64,000 nt of DNA from Diorhabda sublineata. Its lineage: Eukaryota; Arthropoda; Insecta; Coleoptera; Chrysomelidae. The translations under genes and the position numbers were made by a program. Numbering within the stretch: the stretch's first letter is position 1; every line of letters starts with the position of its first letter. The DNA is taken from the NCBI RefSeq assembly GCF_026230105.1, contig NC_079476.1, forward strand, positions 41,468,559 to 41,532,558, written 5' to 3'. This document shows positions 23,280-34,414 of this stretch, piece after piece. Under the pieces are notes generated by a model. The model had not been told where the DNA came from and made no database searches. It saw nothing but the letters and a program-made list of their open reading frames with translations.

Positions 23280-24000
23280 TCTTCATCTTGTAGTACTGGC
23301 TTATGTCGTCCACGTAGAGATTGGCCAACGTCTTTGAGACCTTTGTAGGTATTAGGTCCCAGTTGCTCAAGAACTTTGTGGAAACTTTGTCCATGCTTGG
23401 GCGAAGTTTATGCGGATTTTGTTCTTATTTGGAATTTTCACACTGGTTGCTGCGCCTTGGGAAAAATTTTCCTGTTGTTGAGGTCCTTATTCTGAGCGAG
23501 ACTATAGTATCGAAATAGACTTCCTATATATTTTTTGGTTTGCCGACTAGTCTCGCTCGTAGTGCCTTTTTCAGTTCCTGGGCTCGTATTTCCATCCGAT
23601 TGGCTGGTGGTAGATTGGGAAATTGATTGATCTCATCTGGTTGCGGTCCAGGAACCTTTCGAATATTCCGCCCGTTGTCCGCAATTACGGCTTCCGGATA
23701 GTCCTTTATTTCGCAGAGTTCCTCTTCTAGGAATTGAATCACTGCTTTGGCCTTCCATTTCTTGTTGGTGAACGTCTATAGAGCCTGAAACATCCTAGTC
23801 GACGATTAAGGTTCTGGCGAGTAACTGATATTCGTTGACGTAGTTCTGGTGATAAATCTGTTGATCGAACTGATTGTGGAACTACTGGTGGGTGCTCATC
23901 GGGGTTGATGTTGCCTGTGACTTATGAAGGGCCTTCTAGGTGACTTCCTCTCTTGAGGATCTCCATCTACATTGCGAGGATGGTTTTTATTTGTAGGGAT
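23280..24000 (-). pseudogene. GC-raised coding relic of unknown family
   Basis: Minus-strand frames stay open in overlapping stretches: about 57 codons with PELRQRISVTRQNLNRRLG (about 23795-23860), then a 72-codon frame at 23524-23742 with YPEAVIADNGRNIRKVPGP and MEIRAQELKKALRARL, then a third-frame piece with LEQLGPNTYKGLKDVGQSLR at about 23310-23370. GC content is clearly above that of its neighbours, and the pieces read like one charged, proline-containing protein broken by frameshifts. I do not recognise the family. It may be a transposon structural protein or a decayed host or viral gene; no catalytic motif is visible. Confidence 0.5.
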
Positions 24001-24690
24001 GGGCATGGTTGACGTCTCCTTCATAGGATTGGAATCGAGAGCAATTATTTTTTACGTTTTAGTTGGATTACTGCCAAAAGCGTGTATTCTCAGATTTTTC
24101 AACATTAATTTTATTTATTTTTGGTATAACCTCTAGTATTTCAGTGTTGTTGAAATTTGCGACAACGGTATATGTCACATTGAAAAATTAAACGGCTACA
24201 AACTGGATTATTTCTTCTACTTCAAATAAAATGAAATGAGAATTATTGTGAAACCAAAAGACGACACGAAACATTCTAATTATCAACATACGAGCAAAGA
24301 TCCTTCCACAAAGGAAACTGATTCAGACACTAGATAAAGTGCGGGAAAAGGAAATTGTATGCAGCGAACCTTTGACATAAATGAAAACGAATATACCATT
24401 CTATTTCGTGACATTCATAACAGGCTGTTAGGGGTTGAATAATATATAGAAGTTTTGTTTATTTTATTGTGATTAGAGATACAAAAGCAATTAATTATCT
24501 TTCACCTGACGTAATTGTACGTTGATCAAGTTCAACATCTAGAAAGTGCAATTTTCTTGGATCTTCCTAATTTTGTATTTGTTTTATGTTATACCAGGTC
24601 GGTATTAGAAATTCTGAATTATTATAAAGTAAAAAGTAATTTGAAAATTTGAGATATAAAATATGTTGAGAATAGTTTGACGAAGTTGTT
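24001..24690. other. unannotated AT-rich DNA
   Basis: Nothing supported. TAGGGATGGGCATGG near 24000 is similar to the start of the 17.7 kb palindrome cluster. Confidence 0.45.
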
Positions 24691-24699
24691 CTCGAGATG

Positions 24700-25430
24700 T
24701 TCTAATCTACAAGATGGAAGAACAATACTTTTTTCTTAGCCAAATGCGGCCGTTTTTTCTTGATTTCTTCGCTCAAATAAGTTTGCATAATATTCGCCGT
24801 CGATAGTTTTTCCTTTTTCGAGATAGTTAATGAAAATTATGCTCCTCGCATCCCAAAAAAGCTTGCCTGCAGGTAAAACGGTCTTTGCTTTCTTTAAAGC
24901 CAGTTCTCCCTCTTCAATCCATTGTTTTCGTAGGAATATTGAATACAAAAAGATTTTGTACTTATATAATAATGATTTTAATATGATATCGGTTAGGTTA
25001 GGTTTTCTACTTTAAAACATCTATTAAAAACACTTTTTAACTTTGTCAAAGAATATAGTTTGGTATTTCTTGAAATAAAAAGGTTTTCGAGCTACAGATT
25101 AAATCCAAAACGTATCAAGTTTAGAAAGTAGGTAGTTTAGTTCTCTCCGATCCTTAACAACAGTTTATTCTTTTGTTTGGGATGTGAGGTATCCATGAAA
25201 TTAGACAACACTCGATGGAAACATCTTCACGAAGCTGTTTTTGTTCTATGGCGCATCCCTTTTGCCCACAGCTTCCTCATGTCCAAATAATACGTGATGT
25301 ACTCCATTTTTTGAAGATTTTCTTCAACATTTTTTTGAGTCATTCATTGGAAACGTTCACTATTGATGGCTGTCAAACAAACACTGAACAACGTGGCGTT
25401 TTCAAGCAACTACCGCCATCTCTAGTTTAG
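24700..25430 (-). pseudogene. mariner transposase relic, interrupted
   Basis: Minus-strand reading begins upstream with N-terminal-like segments at about 25200-25340, including YLDMRKLWAK and, in another frame, EQKQLREDVSIECC (usual family form DQKQxRVDxSxxCL). After about 200 bp of unrelated AT-rich DNA, 24736-24948 reads open with AKTVLPAGKLFWDARSIIFI, then INYLEKGKTIDGEYYANL. That is the strongly conserved stretch between the first and second catalytic aspartates of one mariner group (usual form VFWDAxGIIxIDYLxKGxTI). The third-aspartate region was not found. Frameshifts and the insertion or replacement in the middle make this dead. Confidence 0.85.
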
Positions 25431-26469
25431 GCCAGGTACTTCTAGGACCATCCTCGTATTGGAAGAAAAAGATGTTTCATAATTCAATTATATAATGATA
25501 TTTTTCAGGTGATTTACGATAGTTTTAGTTCTTGAATGTCATGTACTAATAAATTGGGATTCATAAAAAAAGTAGATTTACTTTTATAAAGCAACGTATG
25601 AAACCGAAATATGAAATTGTATTTTCTTGTCATAAAAGGATGTTTTACGGTTAGTAAAACAGAAAATAAAATTTAAAAAAAAAAATCCGTATAACGACAA
25701 TACTTGATCCTCGAAGTAGAACATTCAAGTCACAACATCGCATCTAAACCATAAAGTAATACTTTTCGTTCTTTTAAAAAACTTTTATGCTCTACTTCGA
25801 AAAAGGTCTTGCCGCGCCATCGAAAATCCCATTCTTTATTTACTCCAAATCATAAAACACAAATAGAATGAACAACCAATCCTTACTGCGACGTCCTTTC
25901 CTTTGCCTTACGTCGTTAATACGCTTCCACCACTACATTAACCATTTATTATTATTTTTTTTTTCATAGCGAGTATCTACACTAAGAAACATATTATAAA
26001 TAAAGATGTCCTATGTAATATTCAGTTCATTGTTATTTTTTCTCTAGGGGTACATACGAAAAAGATACCGACTACTACTTTGGAGTGGAGGGCCATTAAA
26101 AAAATCGAAATACCAGTAGCTCCCAATTCGCCATTTAGAAAACAAAATGGAAGTTTAAACTTGAATAGCAACCCTCGTAGTTGAGAATTTTTCCAAATTA
26201 CTGTCTAATATAATATAGTCTTTTGTATCATATATCATTACAAATCCAGATTTTATTATAATGGGTGTAATTAATTTAACATATGGTAAATACACTTCTC
26301 GTATTTCTAGGGGTTCAAATATAAAACCATGTAATAAGATATTTCGTCATATACCTTGAAAAAGGTGTTTGTTTGCCGTGTCAAAATTCAAATATAGTTT
26401 TCGTCGCATTCTCTGTAACCAAAGAAAGAGAATTATCGAGAAAGCTTCGACACTAAGGCCGACAGCCCA
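25431..26469. other. unannotated AT-rich DNA
   Basis: Nothing supported. The GC-richer segment 26400-26560 belongs to or borders the next element. Confidence 0.45.
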
Positions 26470-26930
26470 CGATGCAACTGTTCTGAGACGAAGGTTGCAA
26501 ACCAGTCGATCTTGAGAAGGTTTGGCAACCTCGGCAACGTCTAACAGCGAAGAACCGCACACGAGGTGACTCAAATGAAACTTTCTTTATGTTTATTTAT
26601 TTTTTTTTGAATAATAGTGATCAAAAAATAAACCTCAAATTTGTGTGAGAAGTGGAAAAACATTCCATAAAAAGTTATAAACGTTTTTTGTCTGAGACAG
26701 TTCTTGTACTAGCAGCACATTTTGACTTAGGTATGGATGGTTCCAATATTCTCCCTGTACCCTGCGTTGTCTGTTATATCGACAACAATAAGTGCCGTCT
26801 TCATCATCTGAGCCTGAATACATTGAAAAAGTATGTTGCATCTGATTCAAAACCGATTACGAGTCGTATCAGTGCAAAACTGTTGCAAAATCAACTGGTT
26901 TGCAGTCTTTGTTTCGAAATAGTTGCATCG
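26470..26930 (-). mobile_element. probable PIF/Harbinger-like element remnant
   Basis: The left end CGATGCAACTGTTCTGAGAC with GGTTGCAAACCAGTCGAT (26470-26510) is mirrored at the right by ACTGGTTTGCAGTCTTTG and TTTCGAAATAGTTGCATCG (26894-26930). This gives imperfect terminal inverted repeats of about 50 bp around a 460-bp body. Inside, the minus-strand frame 26635-26850 contains GEYWNHPYL and LLVQELS, which resemble the N-terminal YWVHP...LVxEL segment of Harbinger transposases. The catalytic part is absent, so it would be an internally deleted copy. The element outline is fairly firm, the superfamily less so, since no TWA duplication is clear. Confidence 0.5.
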
Positions 26931-28230
26931 GTCTAAAGAAATCTATTTGAGTGACAAGTGATCAGGTTTTTTTGGGGTTTATAAGACGACCACAATACAA
27001 CTTTGGGTAAAAACCCCGCAGAATGTGCTGCTGTGATAAGGATCACCCAGAATGTTAACTTTATTATACTATATTAGCAGTTTATTGAGTTTTCAATATT
27101 CTATTATAAGAATACGTTTCTGATAAACAAAAGTTAACACATTTGAGAAAAACCATTGAACTGTCTTTTGAAATTAATAATTCCCATGCTATTTCACCAT
27201 TGCAAATGAAAGAGAATCCATCCCTCGCGATGATGGTAACATGAAGTCTTGCACTGACTGGTGTACAATAGAAAATATTAGGATTAACGATGTCAAAATC
27301 ATAAATCAACTTTTAAAAATACTAGTAAGACACCAGAAGACAAAATGGGAGGTCAAATTAATTGGTCTAACCAGTTCCAATTCTTCAAATGCATCTTGAG
27401 CTGAAGACCACGTTAACTACTTAGTGGCACAAGATGAGGATGGAAAGAGGACGATTAACTAGAACGGAACACGTTAATTCCTTTGCTCTTTGGTTGATGT
27501 GCATGCAGCAAATTAACCGAGATTTAAATTGAAAGGAAAAACTAGAAAGCGTGAATGATACAGTTAGAAGGAGATTCAACAAATTATGAAAACTCTATAA
27601 GATACTGCTAAGGGACTTTAAGGACTACACCAGGTATTCGAAGTCAAGGAAACTAATGGACTACAATGCAGACTCCTTAAAGAAACATTCCGGAAGATGC
27701 TAATGTTTGTTTATTCGTTTATAACGGATGAGTTTTCTATTTTTTCCTGGAAGGGTGAAATATTTAAAATATTCCATATTTACCTAATTGAAATGAGTAG
27801 ATGGAAAGTTTCGCAAAAGAATTTACAATAGCGTTCAATTTTCCAAATGTCAAAAACGAACAAAGAATAAATCTCCGTTTCCGCAGCTCTTTGTTTTCCA
27901 TTACATTTTGTGTTTTCTCTCTGGGGTATTAGTTGTATAATCTAATCCAGACGTAGAGTAGCAACAGAGTGGATATCAGATGAAAATTTATAGGTTGTAA
28001 ATGAGTGTAATCAAAAGGGCTATCAGATGCTTCAAAATTACTTATCGTGAGCTTTGTCTTCCTCTTTGTGGTTACTCCGGAATTTAATAGGACGATTATT
28101 AAATACGGCCTTTCCTTGTAAATTGTTCCTTTATGAAAAATTCTCTCGAAATAATTTTTCTTCGCCACCTATCAATTTATGATATAGTTCGGAAATTTAC
28201 AGAATACGGTGAATTATTCAACGACTTGGA
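26931..28230. other. unannotated DNA
   Basis: No gene recognised. The minus-strand frames 27082-27309 and 27929-28168 have no motif. Confidence 0.45.
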
Positions 28231-28349
28231 TATTAGATGAATATCGCGAGCAATAAACTACGTTCTGGCAAACTAGTGAATCAACAAGATATACAAATAA
28301 ACAATACAACACTGTATATTTTAGTTTTACCTACTGTAGCTCTCTTTTT

Positions 28350-28530
28350 GTTCTCTTCTGACCAATGGTCGTGGTTTTCCTCTTCTCAGCTAGTACAGCA
28401 CAACCCCACGCAATCACCACAACCTCAGCCATGCAGAGGAGCTATTCCTATATCAGGGCCATGAAGAGCATCTGCCTTAACAGACCATGCTCTAAGTTGT
28501 TCGAGTTTCTGGACAGTATTCATATTCGCA
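28350..28530 (-). other. short GC-raised segment, possible coding relic
   Basis: The minus strand is open for about 40 codons with QLRAWSVKADALHGPDIGIA and continues past a stop as GCGDCVGLCC. The composition differs from the AT-rich flanks. The plus-strand frames covering the same bases are proline-rich and less protein-like. No family is recognised. Confidence 0.3.
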
Positions 28531-29146
28531 CTTCCTATTTCCATTAGTTTATTGCTGCTTTTCATATGTGTAGCCCTAAATCCATTTCGGTTCTTCCTAG
28601 ATTTTTATGTCCAATACTTTTTACGATAATGTACCTTGAACAATGTGGAGCTTCGTATCTTGTTCATATTTTCCTTTCGGGAACTCTATTAAATACATTT
28701 TTATGCCACAAGATCTTTGAATGCTAGGTATGTAGTTTTATTTTCTGGAGGTGTCTTCTAGTAGTTATTGTGAAGATATGTGGCATTTTTCTAGGTATAT
28801 ATTTTTTTATCTATATTGATAGTTGTATTAATCTAATCTCACTGTTCTCGTGATTGAAAATAGATTTTATTACTCACGTAATTACTAATAAACTATCATC
28901 CCTTTACTGTTTTTTTTATTTCAGGAATTTCGTTTTTTTGTAAAACTTTGTCATTTTGCAAACTTCATTTTTAATTTCGAATAATACTTCTTAATTTTCG
29001 AGATAATTTCATCATATTTGTTGTCTTTTTTGATAATGTTATCTGTATTTCTTACTTTCTGGTATATATTTTTAGTTGACATTCAACTTGCTGCATGGCT
29101 GCGTTTGATTTATTTTCAAGAGCTGTTTTGTAAGTTGAGTCCAATA
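28531..29146. other. unannotated AT-rich DNA
   Basis: Nothing supported. Confidence 0.5.
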
Positions 29147-29735
29147 CAGGGTGTCCCACGACTAAAACCATCTGTATATGGTAGAATACTTATAATGGAG
29201 ACAACTTTTTTTTTTTAACTAAAATATTTTTTCAAAGTCGACTGTAACTTTGTTATTTTAAATGAAACATTCTATATATCAATACATTTTTGAAATCTAC
29301 GTAAAATTTTAGTATATTTTTGTTTAAAAACTTTTTTCGAAAAATGCACACTTTTTGAATTATTAATTTTTTTGTAAAAAAATTTGACCGTTGCAGACCC
29401 TTATAAATTATTTTTTTACGATTATACCCTTAAAGATATGAAAATTGTTTTTATTCGTTTGCTTTTAGTAAGATCAGACGTATTTGAATCTATGTTGAAA
29501 ATTTTTTCATTTTATACAGGGTGTGTATAAAAACTGTTCAAAATTTCATTCATTTATTTAAATAGAATCACCTGGTTTTTTGTATTTTAATGGTAGAAGC
29601 AGAAGTCAGTCATCTCTAAAAATATTTTAGTTAAAAAGATCGTACCCGAAAACCCAAACGTAGAAATTTTCGTGATTTTACTACAAGTATTTCGCCATTT
29701 ATACAGATAGTTTTAACTCGTCGTGGGACATCCTG
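29147..29735. mobile_element. non-autonomous element with about 31-bp inverted ends, ACAGGGTG type
   Basis: The left end is CAGGGTGTCCCACGACTAAA followed by ACCATCTGTAT (29147-29177). The right end ATACAGATAGTTTTAACTCG continued by TCGTGGGACATCCTG (to 29735) is its reverse complement, with a 4-bp insertion and three mismatches. CCAATA lies just outside the left end and again 3-5 bases beyond the right end, a possible decayed target duplication. A second ACAGGGTG start lies inside at 29515, so this may be a nested or composite copy. Non-coding. Confidence 0.75.
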
Positions 29736-31380
29736 AGACCCAATACAATCACAATGAGTTATAAATATTGATTTAAGATATATGACGAATCAGAAACTAG
29801 TTTTAATTTCCATCACAGTAATCTTACCTAAGATTTCTTGGTTATCTGAAAAGTTGAAAATTATCTAAGATTCACTTCCTTTTTCAATCTAACATAATGA
29901 GTTTCAAAGTTATCCGTCCTAATTAAAGTGGCGTTACCGAGCGTGAACCATCTTATTATACCCTACATTGATTCAATGAGGTGCCTTTTATGTCTGTCGA
30001 ATAAAGAGATAATTAGTCTTAATTTAATTAACATTGTGTATTTGATTAATTAAGTGATGATAATAAATAATATGTTGAACAAATTTCATAACAAATCTCG
30101 GCTGAAATAGTGTCATAAGTCGAAAAACACACTTTTTGGATAATAACTCAAAAACTGACAAAGATTAGATTTCAAATAGCAAAAGTACAATAAAAAAGAT
30201 TTTCTAATTTTTTGAGTTATGGTATTATTTGAATGGAGGTGCGATATGTGAAAATCTATGAATCTATTTAAAACGTAATGACTTCAAAAATCACTTTTAT
30301 ATGGATTTACATATTGGATAAAGAGTACCAGTATATACCAAAGGTACTGACCACTGTTAACGTGCATTAGAACTATTCTGCTGATTCAGTTATATATCGA
30401 AATTATGTACAAAGTACCTTGACATCACTTAATCGAATATTTAGTTGCAACGTTTCGTTATTTATTTTAGCACCGCGTTTTTAACGAAACGTGTTGTATA
30501 ATTGACTAAAATTACACGTTTTTGATTAATCATCAAGTAACTTTATTAATTTTCCAACGAACTTCTGGTTGTACAATCTACGTCTTGTTTCGACCAGCCA
30601 CTAATTCTACTTTCCTTTAATCATCCTCTTTTTGTTTATTGACGACGCAATATATTTTAACTTTATTGAGACACCCCCTATATTTTTCAGAAAGTATATT
30701 ATATAGGAAACACTATAGAGAAAGAAGACTTAAATTAAATATAAAAATAATGTAATCCGAAAATCATTAAAGAATCCCGGAATAAAAATAACGAAATCCA
30801 ATGATAATTTTTAAATAGCTTTTAATAAAAATTCGGAATCTGGAATAAGCTCGTTTTATGACTTGATTAAATTAGTGAAAGGGAAAAAAGGGAATGTTTG
30901 TTTGATCTAGAGGGTATTCGTATTCCTTTATTTTAACAGTTAATTTTGTACAAACAACTGACATAAACCCCGAGTTAAGAGTAGGATTTAATTACTTTTT
31001 CGTAGTTCTACCAACTGTATCCGCTTTAATATTTACCTTAGAAATTTGATATCTGCAATTATTGGATAATTAGAAAATCCGGCGCAGAATCCATAGAAAT
31101 TATTTGTGTATGTATCAAATTGTTTTCATAAAACGAAATAAAGGGCCCAATTGTTTTTTCGGTTTTTCTAGATAATCCTCGTCCTAATCAAAAGACATTT
31201 GTCACCTCTCCGAAAGCTTTCTGAAGCCTTCTATCTCCGTATTGGTTTCGAATTGCAGTTCGTCAAGTACCTCCTTCAAATCAATAATAAATAATAATCT
31301 CATAATGATAAATCTGGTCTAAAAAAAAAGGTTTACCAATTTTTTCAACCCAATTCAACGTTTTCATCGTAAGCGGCCTC
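29736..31380. other. unannotated AT-rich DNA
   Basis: No gene or clear repeat. GAGACACCCCCTAT near 30669 is a possible inverted ACAGGGTG-like end. Confidence 0.5.
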
Positions 31381-32312
31381 CATAATTGTATTAGTTTGAA
31401 TACGAGTACCAATTGGGACTGTCCACCAAAGATTGCGCATAATTTTGGTTAACGGATAGTGGATATTGCTTGGTTTAATCTTGGGTTTGCTTTATCCAGG
31501 TCTACTCCGAGTTTAAGCTGGAGTTTCCATCCAGTTTAATCTGCAATTTTAGTACCAGTTTTTGAGCGACTTGATATTTAATTTTCCACGTTTCTTTTTG
31601 TACTGATTAAAAACATAATTGTATTAGTTTGAATACCAGTACCAATTGGTACTGTCCACCAAAGATTGCCCGAAATTTTGATTTACGGATATTGGATATT
31701 GCTTGGTTTAATCTTGGGTTTGCTTTATCCAGGTCTACTCCGAGTTTAAGCTGGAGTTTCCATCCAGTTTAATCTGCAATTTTAGTACCAGTTTTTGAGC
31801 AACTTGATATTTAATTTTCCACGTTTCTTTTTGTACTGATTAAAAACATAATTGTATTAGTTTGAATACCAGTACCAATTGGTACTGTCCACCAAAGATT
31901 GCCCGAAATTTTGATTTACGGATATTGGATATTGCTTGGTTTAATCTTGGGTTTGCTTTATCCAGGTCTACTCCGAGTTTTAGCTGGAGTTTCCATCCAG
32001 TTTAATCTGCAATTTTAGTACCAGTTTTTGAGCGACTTGATATTTAATTTTCCACGTTTCTTTTTGTACTGATTAAAAACATAATTGTATTAGTTTGAAT
32101 ACCAGTACCAATTGGTACTGTCCACCAAAGATTGCCCGAAATTTTGATTTACGGATATTGGATATTGCTTGGTTTAATCTTGGGTTTGCTTTATCCAGGT
32201 CTACTCCGAGTTTAAGCTGGAGTTTCCATCCAGTTTAATCTGCAATTTTAGTACCAGTTTTTGAGCGACTTGATATTTAATTTTCCACGTTTCTTTTTGT
32301 ACTGATTAAAAA
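31381..32312. repeat. 233-bp tandem repeat, 4 copies
   Basis: CATAATTGTATTAGTTTGAA begins at 31381, 31614, 31847 and 32080, and the array stops at 32312, so four complete 233-bp units lie head to tail. Copies 2-4 are nearly identical; copy 1 differs at several positions. Copies 2-4 contain the perfect 16-bp palindrome AGTACCAATTGGTACT (31638, 31871, 32104), broken in copy 1. No open reading frame of note. Confidence 0.97.
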
Positions 32313-34414
32313 CATGTTGGTTTTAAAATCATGAAAATTATATTTCGTTATTTTTTCCCGCGGTTTCGCAAACGTAAAGTTTTATTTATGATTGTACGTA
32401 TCTTCCTCATTTTTTATTTATGTCTATCCATTATTGTTGAATTTATTTGTTCCCCTTATACGTTCAATTTGTAAAATTCGATTTGCGAAGCTGCATTTTT
32501 GGAGAAAACCACCTTTTCTTTGCTACGCCAAGATTACTGTTTTACATATTCAAAATAACTCTTAAAACGAAGAACAAAGAAAATTTTCATCGTTCTGTTA
32601 GTTCTTACGATTATGCAAATTTTCGAAAGGTATCGATTCGTTATGTATATTCTTACATCAAAGCTTAAAATACGAGGGCGCACTTCCAGTTTGTTATCTT
32701 TATAGAACAAGATAATTTTTTAGAAAATCTTTTATAACGTTATAGAATATGGAAATACACGTTTATTTCGATGTTACTAATTTAATCACAAAAGCGTGAA
32801 GGAATTCTCAGATTTTCCTGTTATTTAGACTTCAGAAAATGAAATGTGAAGCAGAAAAATGTTAAAGTGGCAATTTGAAAACAAAAACCGAGAAGTTATT
32901 GAAGAATAATACCGAATAAGAAGTCAAATTCAAAACAAGTCAATTGCAGAAGTTCTAATAGACGAATAGGGTACAAAAAGGGATCAGTTCACGTCTGGTA
33001 CCCTGTTTAAACCAAACGCCCTTACAGACAGGTACATTTCACTCGCCTATTTACGTTTTATAATTTTATATTCAGTTGTAGCTAATTAACGAGGTATAAT
33101 GATGATTTTTTACCGAGTAGTACTATTATTAAGTGCATTTGTCTAAATATATACAAATGTTATCTCATATTTAACAATTTACACTCGTTTACATGGTTTT
33201 GATACCCCAGCTGAAAGATGTCAATAATTGATTATAATAAATCAGTATAAAAATTGTCTATCCTGGTATATATCACAAATATTTCATTATTTATAAATCT
33301 TTAACTTGATACAATTTCCTAGGTGTTAAATTGTTCTTACTAGTTACAGCTACAGTCAAAAAACCCGATTTTTCTTTATCAAAATTACCAATTTTTTCTG
33401 TAGTAATCTGAAAATTCAATTGCCTTTCGACGATTTGAAGTTGACAAATCAGAAAAGCGTTTTAGATAATTAAACATATGATTCATTTTGACAATTGACA
33501 TTAATGACAGATTTTTATTACACTAGCGTCACGATTGGTGGGTGGCAGAACTAAATTAGTGTTGAAAATTAGATACAATTCGACCTTCTTGTTGGGTACG
33601 TTCCGAGGTTTTGACCTAATCTTTTTTATTTTCATCTAAAAGTAATTTATTTTAATTATATATTTGATTTACTTTCGGTTTTCCCTTCGTGTATATGGAT
33701 TCTAACATACTAAGCATCTTATTCGGTGTACCGAAGAAAACACGATAACATTTAGTTTCCGAATAAAATTCTTAATGGAATTTATGGTAATCAGGTTATT
33801 TCACCTTATTAAAATGGCAAATCTCGCAAACGAAGTATTTGCATGGAAATGCATACAAGAAATTATATATTTAATGTATACATACTATATTATTAGTAAG
33901 CACTGTTGTCATTTTCCTTTTATATCTTATGCGATATGATTTATGTTAAAACCTCTTTAGTTTTTCGGACTAACTAACTAAATAGTATAAATATTCTATC
34001 TTCGCACTTGAAGGAACAAAAATGTGATAAAAGTTAAAAAATAACTGAGGAAAGAACTGGAAGTTTTTTAATTTTGTGTTTGATTTTGAATATAAATCTT
34101 TTCAGTAACCACAGACTGGTTCAAGTACTAAATTAAAAAATTGATTATAAACAAATAGTCCAATTAAGCATTAACGAGGTATAATAAATAACTCTCAGCA
34201 TCCCCAGAATGGAGTGCCCCTAATAAATTGTTTATTTAACGACGTTCATCTAACGAACTCGAAATGAATTCTCTTTGTTTGCCGCTTTAAACTTGCCGAC
34301 AATCGAGTATCTACCATTTTGAATTTGATGACTTTCTCATAGAGGCTTTTTGGAGAGTTTGTCGTGTTGAAAACTGATAAAATGTGGTTACTTTTTCAAT
34401 GATCTCCACGTATA
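32313..34414. other. unannotated AT-rich DNA
   Basis: No gene recognised. The plus-strand frame 32447-32668 lacks motifs. No tandem structure seen. Confidence 0.5.
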
